A DNA stretch of 18,912 bases, from assembly GCA_947367285.1 (NCBI GenBank), contig CANBDB010000016.1, forward strand, positions 1 to 18,912. Direction: 5' to 3'. The notes under the pieces were generated by a model, which had not been told where the DNA came from, did no database searches, and saw only the letters and a program-made list of their open reading frames with translations. Source of the DNA: an uncultured Clostridia bacterium (lineage in GTDB: Bacteria; Bacillota; Clostridia; Oscillospirales; CAG-272). Positions 13,962 through 18,912 of the stretch are shown here, in pieces (position 1 is the first letter of the stretch; every line of letters starts with the position of its first letter). The translations under genes were made by a program, and so were the position numbers.

Positions 13962-14411
13962 TTACAAAAACTGTTTCATTTTTTCGACGTTGTGCTCTTC
14001 AAATGCTACTATTTCTTTAGCAAGAGATACTGTATTGCGACATTCAGGATATACTTCGTATGCACTTACCTTTTGAAGAAGATCGGTAATATCCATTGTA
14101 GAGCCCTGCACCATCATCTCCGCCATATGACTTGTTGTGCTGTCCTGCAACGATTTCATCTCCATGCCGAGCTTTGATGAAATCTTGGCTATCGGGTTTG
14201 GTTCCTTGGGCTCAACGCCTTGATTTACAAGCTGATTTTTCACGTTTTGAGCAAATTTTTCGTATTGATTTAATTGGTTGGTCATTAATGCTTTCATATT
14301 ATCGTCTTTGATCTTAGGTAAGAGGTTTATGATGGAATCAGAGCCCATTTTAACGTTAGAATAAATGTCCTGAAGTAGTTCCGCATTTTTATTTCGGTTA
14401 GTATTATTCAT
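13962..14411 (-). CDS. Ferritin-like helical protein of unknown function
   Basis: The 149-residue product looks all-helical, with four predicted helices (about 8-30, 34-64, 76-103 and 125-147) typical of a ferritin-like bundle. I recall similar short proteins in Clostridia (MGSDSIINLLPKI at 22-34 and HMAEMMVQGSTMDITDL at 95-111) without a named function. Possible metal ligands in helices three and four are His95, Glu98, Glu133, Glu138/139 and His140, but no complete ferritin di-iron motif is clear. The start at 14411 has AAGGAGA upstream; an extension to 14465 would run through the promoter. It forms its own transcription unit. The promoter resembles sigma-F type, so a spore-related role is possible but unproven. 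Confidence 0.8.
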   Translation of the reverse strand: MNNTNRNKNAELLQDIYSNVKMGSDSIINLLPKIKDDNMKALMTNQLNQYEKFAQNVKNQLVNQGVEPKEPNPIAKISSKLGMEMKSLQDSTTSHMAEMMVQGSTMDITDLLQKVSAYEVYPECRNTVSLAKEIVAFEEHNVEKMKQFL

Positions 14412-14434
14412 AATTTTCTCCTTTGTTTTTTTAT

Positions 14435-14463
14435 TATTTTTCCCGTCACTGAATAAAATATAC
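14435..14463 (-). promoter_or_regulatory. Possible sigma-F-type promoter of the ferritin-like gene
   Basis: On the minus strand GTATA (14459-14463) is followed after 14 bases by GGGAAAAATA (14435-14444), which fits the -10 consensus GGnRAnAnTW at every position. The spacer is one to two bases shorter than usual. No convincing sigma-A promoter is seen in this gap. Confidence 0.4.
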
Positions 14464-14465
14464 AA

Positions 14466-14500
14466 TCAAAAAGGAACGGTGAAAATTCACCGTTCCTTAA
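14466..14500 (-). terminator. Intrinsic terminator after the M16C peptidase gene
   Basis: A perfect 12-base-pair stem, AAGGAACGGTGA (14471-14482) with TCACCGTTCCTT (14487-14498), four-base loop, followed by a five-U tract on the minus strand. It lies about 25 bases past the peptidase stop. Confidence 0.92.
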
Positions 14501-14522
14501 AATTTTATTAATAATTTAGAAA

Positions 14523-17327
14523 TTAAAGGTTAATAATTTCGTCAAATTTGCCATACTCGCCTTGAGCATTTCCATTACCTACGGAGCATTCCGCATCGCT
14601 ATTCTTAAATGCCTCAAATACGGGAACGAATTCCTTAATATCTTCTCTACTAAAGGAGAGCACCTCAGCCATATGACGAGCTCTTTCCTCATAGGTATAT
14701 CCGGCAAGGTAGCTCATTTCATTTTCAATTCCCTCCTGCTCAACGGATTTGGGATTTACAAAGTCTGCAAGTGTACTAATGATACAACCGAGGATCTCAC
14801 CGTCGGTAAACTCGTTAGTAGCAAGGTAATTTGCAATACTATCGTAGATATCGTAAGTTTCCTTAACCTTGGGGTCGCGATATGAATAAATATTCATTGC
14901 TCCGCGTCTTGCAAAACGAAGTCCTGTGCCGTATGCGCCGCCTACTTCACGAATATTATGCCACAAGTATCCAAGTGAAAGAAGGTTTGAAAGAGCGATA
15001 TGCTTGCCGCTGTAAGGAAGTATATCTGTTACGTCAAGAGAACGTACGTTAAAGCTAATACCTGCAGGAATTGCATATGCCACCCTCTTCTTATCGGGGT
15101 TGGTAAGTGTTGCACCTGTAAGTGCTTTACCTTCAGGAAGAGCAAGAGCATTTGCAAGGAGTTCCTTATTTCCTGTAAGACCTGTGTAGCAAAGATTGCC
15201 GCTATTAAATACTTTACCAAGAATTTCTCTCGCATTTTCACAGAATGCTGCGGGAGCACTTGCGTATTCTTGAATCTTTGTATACAGAGGATATCCATCT
15301 GTAAGCACACTGTAATATCCGCTTGCGGAGATGAGGGATTCACTTGAGTTAATTGCAAGTCCAACACCGTTACCCATGAACTGCATTCTTGTGTTATTGA
15401 GCTCACGAGCGAGTACAGTTTTTGCGGTTTCTTCATCATAAACTGTCTTTGTAAGCAGTTCGCTAATGATTTCAAGTGCCTTGGGTGCGTTCTTTTCAAG
15501 ACAAGCAACACTTACAACAAGGTAAGGATCAGACTTTTCCATAGTGGGAGAAACTGTAGTTGTTACAAACTTCCACTTACCTGCATAACGGTTGAGCAAA
15601 TTGGAAATCTCGCTGGGTGTATGATAAGCGGTAGCAAAATCGCCAAGAGAACGAGAAAGGAGCTCAACTGTCATAATCTCATCAGCATTGAGTCCTGCGA
15701 GTGAGAAGTAGAAGCGGTAATATGCAACACCATTGGTTTCGGCAGGAGTATGAAGAACATTTCCCTCAACATTAAATTCTTTCTTGGGAAGCTCTTTAGT
15801 AAGCTTATCAAGTGAGAGCGTGGGCATTTTAGCAATTACTTCAGGAGTATCTCTATCCATAGCAAGCTTTGTGCCTTCAACAAATCTTTGATGTGCTTGT
15901 GCCTTAAACTCATCGGAAAGGTTGGCAGTGTACTTTTCTACGTTAGCAAGATGAGCAGCGCTTGATTCTCTCTGCACGGGAACGAGAACGGAAATAGCGG
16001 TGATATCATTCTCAAAGAATATGTCACGAAGAAGATTTTCAAAATATCCGTTAGCAAGCTCGCGCTCGAACTTTTCAAATGCTTCGTCAATTTCAAAATA
16101 AGTGTTGAGGGGGACGCCATAGAAGGAGTTATTTGCAATATTGATGAAATCGTATATGCAAAGGCCCGTTACGGCATTTCTCTGCTCCTTCATTTTGAAG
16201 CGAGTAGAGGAAATTTGAGAAAGCATAATTTCTTTTTCGATTCCATTATCAATAATGCCTTGAATTGTATCGTCGATAATCTTTTTAATTGTATCACGAT
16301 GCTCTTTTTCAGTGTTATAAGCCGCAAAGCCCCAAGATGTCTGAATATCATCAGTAGAATCGTATATATCCGAGTCCGCCATAAGTCCGCTTGTTACAAG
16401 CGCTTTTTTAAGGGGAGATGAGCTATTATCCATAAGGTAATTTGCAAGAAGTCCTGCGGCCATTTGTCTTTCGGCATCATTATACATACCCACGTTGTAG
16501 GAGTATATAATATTTGTCTTGCCCTTTGTATCCTCGGAAGGAGAAATAGCATATTCGTGCTCGCAAACTCGATGGTTGGGGCCCTGAACAGTATGCTCGA
16601 TTTCGCTTCTCTCCTGGGATGCTCCTGCAAGCCACTCATCAATGATATCGGTATATCTATCAATATCCATATTTCCGCGAAGGAAAAGTACACAGTTTGC
16701 AGTGCTATAGTATTTTCTGTAAGCTGCAAGGTAGTTCTCATATGTGAGTGAAGGAATTACACCGGGCTCACCGCCGCTATTGAATTTTTGATATGTGTCA
16801 GGATAAAGGTCAGCTTTCATAGCTCCATAGAGCTGACGCTGAATGGATGCGGTCGCTCCCTGCATCTCGTTATAAACTACGCCCTTAATATCATAACCAT
16901 TCTCAGCCTTTTCGATATGCCACCCTTCACGAAGGAATGTGCCTTCAGCAAGAATAGGATTAAACACCGCATCAAGATATACCTTCATGAGATTTTCAAA
17001 ATCGTCGGGGTTACATGACGCGCATGGGTACATGGTTTTACCCTGGAACGTCATAGCATTAAGGAAGGTATTCATTGAGTTTTTAAGCATAAAGAGGAAG
17101 GGAGAGTTAATGGGGTAATTCTTGGAACCGTCAAGAACGGAGTGCTCAAGAATATGGAAAATACCTGTTGAATCATCCGGAATCGTCTTAAATGCTGCAC
17201 AGAAGGATTTTTCCTCAGTGCCCGAGTCAATGTATATAAGCTTTGCTCCGCTAATATGCTCATATTCATATACGTCATATCCGCAGGAGTCAAATCTTAC
17301 CTTGTTTGTGAACGTAAAGTTTTTCAT
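14523..17327 (-). CDS. M16C-family metallopeptidase, presequence protease-like (PreP)
   Basis: M16C peptidases are single-chain, clamshell-shaped zinc enzymes that degrade unfolded peptides up to about 70 residues. The 934-residue protein has the inverted zinc motif HILEH (58-62, His58, Glu61, His62) and the third ligand Glu154 in GVVYNEMQGA. The C-terminal half keeps Arg793 and Tyr799 in REVGGAYG, which complete the active site in this family. The length is close to that of PreP. No signal peptide or membrane segment is seen, so it should be cytosolic and clear peptides, perhaps those left by ClpXP. AAGGAGA (17333-17339) is upstream of the ATG. It follows the L-cysteine desulfidase gene by 41 bases with no terminator, so the two probably share a promoter. 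Confidence 0.95.
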   Translation of the reverse strand: MKNFTFTNKVRFDSCGYDVYEYEHISGAKLIYIDSGTEEKSFCAAFKTIPDDSTGIFHILEHSVLDGSKNYPINSPFLFMLKNSMNTFLNAMTFQGKTMYPCASCNPDDFENLMKVYLDAVFNPILAEGTFLREGWHIEKAENGYDIKGVVYNEMQGATASIQRQLYGAMKADLYPDTYQKFNSGGEPGVIPSLTYENYLAAYRKYYSTANCVLFLRGNMDIDRYTDIIDEWLAGASQERSEIEHTVQGPNHRVCEHEYAISPSEDTKGKTNIIYSYNVGMYNDAERQMAAGLLANYLMDNSSSPLKKALVTSGLMADSDIYDSTDDIQTSWGFAAYNTEKEHRDTIKKIIDDTIQGIIDNGIEKEIMLSQISSTRFKMKEQRNAVTGLCIYDFINIANNSFYGVPLNTYFEIDEAFEKFERELANGYFENLLRDIFFENDITAISVLVPVQRESSAAHLANVEKYTANLSDEFKAQAHQRFVEGTKLAMDRDTPEVIAKMPTLSLDKLTKELPKKEFNVEGNVLHTPAETNGVAYYRFYFSLAGLNADEIMTVELLSRSLGDFATAYHTPSEISNLLNRYAGKWKFVTTTVSPTMEKSDPYLVVSVACLEKNAPKALEIISELLTKTVYDEETAKTVLARELNNTRMQFMGNGVGLAINSSESLISASGYYSVLTDGYPLYTKIQEYASAPAAFCENAREILGKVFNSGNLCYTGLTGNKELLANALALPEGKALTGATLTNPDKKRVAYAIPAGISFNVRSLDVTDILPYSGKHIALSNLLSLGYLWHNIREVGGAYGTGLRFARRGAMNIYSYRDPKVKETYDIYDSIANYLATNEFTDGEILGCIISTLADFVNPKSVEQEGIENEMSYLAGYTYEERARHMAEVLSFSREDIKEFVPVFEAFKNSDAECSVGNGNAQGEYGKFDEIINL

Positions 17328-17368
17328 AGTTTCTCCTTTATTATGTAAATCACTTATTATTTGTAAGG

Positions 17369-18655
17369 TCAGTTCTCAAGCATAATCTTGATAATCTCTT
17401 TATCGGTGCTACTCATTCCCTCTCTAGCGAGAAGTCCAACATTGCGTATTGTATTTTCAACACCCTTTTTAACGATACCATCACCGCCGTAAAATTGCTT
17501 ATTTGCTTTTGCCATTTCACAGCCCATAAATCCGGCTTCAACCGCCATAGCGATTTTAGCTGCACAGGATGCCTTTGCACCGTCGCAAATCGTTCCCGAT
17601 AGTATGGCAACTGCATTTACAAGTGTATGTGCGATCTCGCGGTATCCGCCACCTTGAAGATAGCAAATTCCTGCCCCCGCACCAACTCCGGCACTTATTG
17701 CTCCACAATATGCTGAGAGAGTTCCGATACCTGTTTTTTGGTGTACTGTTACAAGATCCGAAACAAGAAGTGCGCGATACATTTTTTCTTCGTCAATACC
17801 CATCTCACGAGCATAAACAACTACGGGTACACTTGCAGTAATTCCTTGGTTACCGCTTCCCGACAGGATGCACACGGGAAGCTCGCAGCCACTCATACGG
17901 GCATCACTACCTGCGGCGGCATAGCCCTTAATCTTATCCTTAAGTGGCGCATTTCCTTGATTGTAAAGAATTTTACCAATTGTTGCTCCGTAATCGTTAG
18001 TTAAGCCTTCATTGGCTATTGCAATATTCATCTCTAACTGTTTTTGTAGATGTGGCTTAATTCTTGAGAGATCGACTGTATCGGCAAATTCTACGATATC
18101 CTTGACGTTTAAAAGTGAGCGATCCGCCTTTTTTAAGCTCTTACCGCTTTCCTCTCGCTCATTTCTATAATGGTCAGTAATATCTTCATCATTTTTGCTA
18201 ACAAGCACCACGTTTGTATGGTAATCGGATATTCTAACCTTAACCTTGTCCTCACCGCGAAGTGCTTTAATGAAAAGGTCAAAATTACAGGGGCTTTCCA
18301 ATTCTTCCAGAACAATCTCATTATTTAATTTGTAATCTTTAATGGCATCTACATCTTTTTCACTAAGTGCCGATAGAAGCTCGAGCTTGAGGTCGTATCT
18401 GCCCGATATAATACCCGCAGCAACGGCACTCTCTATGCCATGCATACCCGACGTTGACGGAACGATAACGCTCTTGACATTCTTAATGATATTTCCACTG
18501 AGGCGTATTACTACTTTTTCGGGATTTGCACCGAGTGCATCCCTTGCTATTGCCGCTGCATAGGCGATGGCAATAGGCTCAGTACAGCCCATTGCTACCT
18601 GCAATTCTTCGATAAGTATATCCTCGTATGTTTGTACTACTTTACTTGAAAGCAT
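17369..18655 (-). CDS. cyuA: L-cysteine desulfidase family protein (CyuA/YhaM, UPF0597)
   Basis: This family uses an oxygen-sensitive iron-sulfur cluster to split L-cysteine into sulfide, ammonia and pyruvate; it is related to the serine dehydratase alpha chain. The 428-residue protein has Cys24 in MGCTEP and Cys317, Cys357 and Cys364. Their spacings (40 and 7) equal those I recall for Cys282, Cys322 and Cys329 of the Methanocaldococcus enzyme, with Cys24 standing for its Cys25. Other typical segments are SGSGNQGI (265-272) and the Gly/Ala-rich 318-330. AAAGGA lies eight bases before the chosen ATG at 18655. It has its own strong promoter and is followed by the M16C peptidase. Other members act on serine or are of unknown substrate, so cysteine is the best guess. 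It suits an anaerobe that ferments amino acids. Confidence 0.93.
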   Translation of the reverse strand: MLSSKVVQTYEDILIEELQVAMGCTEPIAIAYAAAIARDALGANPEKVVIRLSGNIIKNVKSVIVPSTSGMHGIESAVAAGIISGRYDLKLELLSALSEKDVDAIKDYKLNNEIVLEELESPCNFDLFIKALRGEDKVKVRISDYHTNVVLVSKNDEDITDHYRNEREESGKSLKKADRSLLNVKDIVEFADTVDLSRIKPHLQKQLEMNIAIANEGLTNDYGATIGKILYNQGNAPLKDKIKGYAAAGSDARMSGCELPVCILSGSGNQGITASVPVVVYAREMGIDEEKMYRALLVSDLVTVHQKTGIGTLSAYCGAISAGVGAGAGICYLQGGGYREIAHTLVNAVAILSGTICDGAKASCAAKIAMAVEAGFMGCEMAKANKQFYGGDGIVKKGVENTIRNVGLLAREGMSSTDKEIIKIMLEN

Positions 18656-18688
18656 TTCATTTATCCTTTCAAAAAATTAATTGTGTTA

Positions 18689-18717
18689 ATTTTATCACAT
18701 TTGCGTTATTTAGTCAA
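18689..18717 (-). promoter_or_regulatory. Sigma-A promoter of the cyuA-M16C unit
   Basis: TTGACT (18712-18717), 17-base spacer and TAAAAT (18689-18694) preceded by TGA (extended -10). Each box matches five of six positions. Confidence 0.75.
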
Positions 18718-18777
18718 GAAAAAAAGCTCTTTTTCTTCTATTTTTTAATAATAATTGAAAAATATAAAGAAAACCTA

Positions 18778-18806
18778 TTGAATTTCGTCAAATTTTGTGT
18801 TACAAT
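18778..18806 (+). promoter_or_regulatory. Divergent promoter for a gene beyond the contig end
   Basis: TTGAAT (18778-18783), 17-base spacer and TACAAT (18801-18806) preceded by TGT (extended -10), reading rightward. The genomic sequence stops eight bases later, so the gene it would serve is not in the window. Confidence 0.5.
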
Positions 18807-18814
18807 ATAAACTG

Positions 18815-18912
18815 CTGTCTCTTATACACATCTGACGCTGCCGACGACTTAATAGGTGTAGTTCTCGGTGGTGGCGGGCTCAGTGACATGGGGGGGGGGG
18901 GGGGGGGGGGGG
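18815..18912 (+). other. Sequencing artefact: Nextera adapter, index and poly-G
   Basis: CTGTCTCTTATACACATCT (18815-18833) is the Nextera transposon end, and GACGCTGCCGACGA (18834-18847) completes the read-1 adapter in reverse complement. CTTAATAG (18848-18855) sits where the i5 index belongs. GTGTAG-TCTCGGTGGT that follows resembles the P5 primer with errors, and 23 G residues (18890-18912) are typical of two-colour Illumina chemistry after signal loss. Genomic sequence ends at or before 18814. Confidence 0.98.

Noticed and set aside
18890..18912. Run of 23 G residues as a G-quadruplex or telomere-like end
   Set aside because: It follows adapter and index sequence and is the known no-signal output of two-colour sequencing.

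Overview
This is an 18.9 kb contig, most likely from a metagenome, of an endospore-forming member of the Firmicutes, class Clostridia. The evidence is the canonical tig-clpP-clpX order, a clear forespore sigma factor SigG, a Clostridia-type cysteine-rich hypothetical protein beside it, strong AGGAGG-type ribosome binding sites and AT-rich intergenic DNA with textbook TTGACA/TATAAT promoters. Species cannot be named from the sequence. Both contig ends need care. The right end (18815-18912) is Nextera adapter, an index and poly-G, not genome. The left end holds an in-frame TAA at codon 7 of an otherwise perfect trigger factor gene.

Layout. Positions 1-3360 (+): protein quality control, trigger factor (tig), ClpP and ClpX, closed by a bidirectional terminator. 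Everything after that lies on the minus strand. 3393-5079: sporulation block, sigG with its own sigma-F-like promoter, followed by a 20-cysteine conserved protein of unknown function. 5201-6082: a stand-alone E2-like acyltransferase-fold protein that lacks the catalytic histidine. 6229-8075: a two-gene operon, AEC-family permease then a membrane-anchored M28 zinc peptidase, driven by a perfect sigma-A promoter. 8180-10003: an accessory-looking two-gene unit, a membrane-tethered XRE regulator and a secreted protein of unknown function with a beta-rich C-terminus; three phased repeats lie upstream.

10093-13626: a tightly packed, partly overlapping operon trmK - Nif3-like - degenerate calcineurin-like phosphatase - rlmD, so tRNA and rRNA methylation flank two metal-centre proteins. 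It sits behind a hairpin terminator that separates it from a small DUF1858 redox protein with a consensus promoter. 13962-14411: a ferritin-like helical protein with a possible sigma-F promoter. 14523-18655: an L-cysteine desulfidase family gene followed by a large M16C (presequence-protease-like) peptidase. A divergent promoter at the far right points to a gene cut off by the contig end.

Functionally, most of the window is housekeeping: protein folding and degradation, RNA modification, peptide and amino acid catabolism. The parts with undescribed biology are the regulator/secreted-protein pair, the conserved phosphatase pseudoenzyme, the cysteine-rich protein beside sigG, and the E2-like pseudo-acyltransferase. 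I did not see RNA genes, CRISPR arrays, insertion sequences or phage genes. No stretch above 300 bases lacks a gene.
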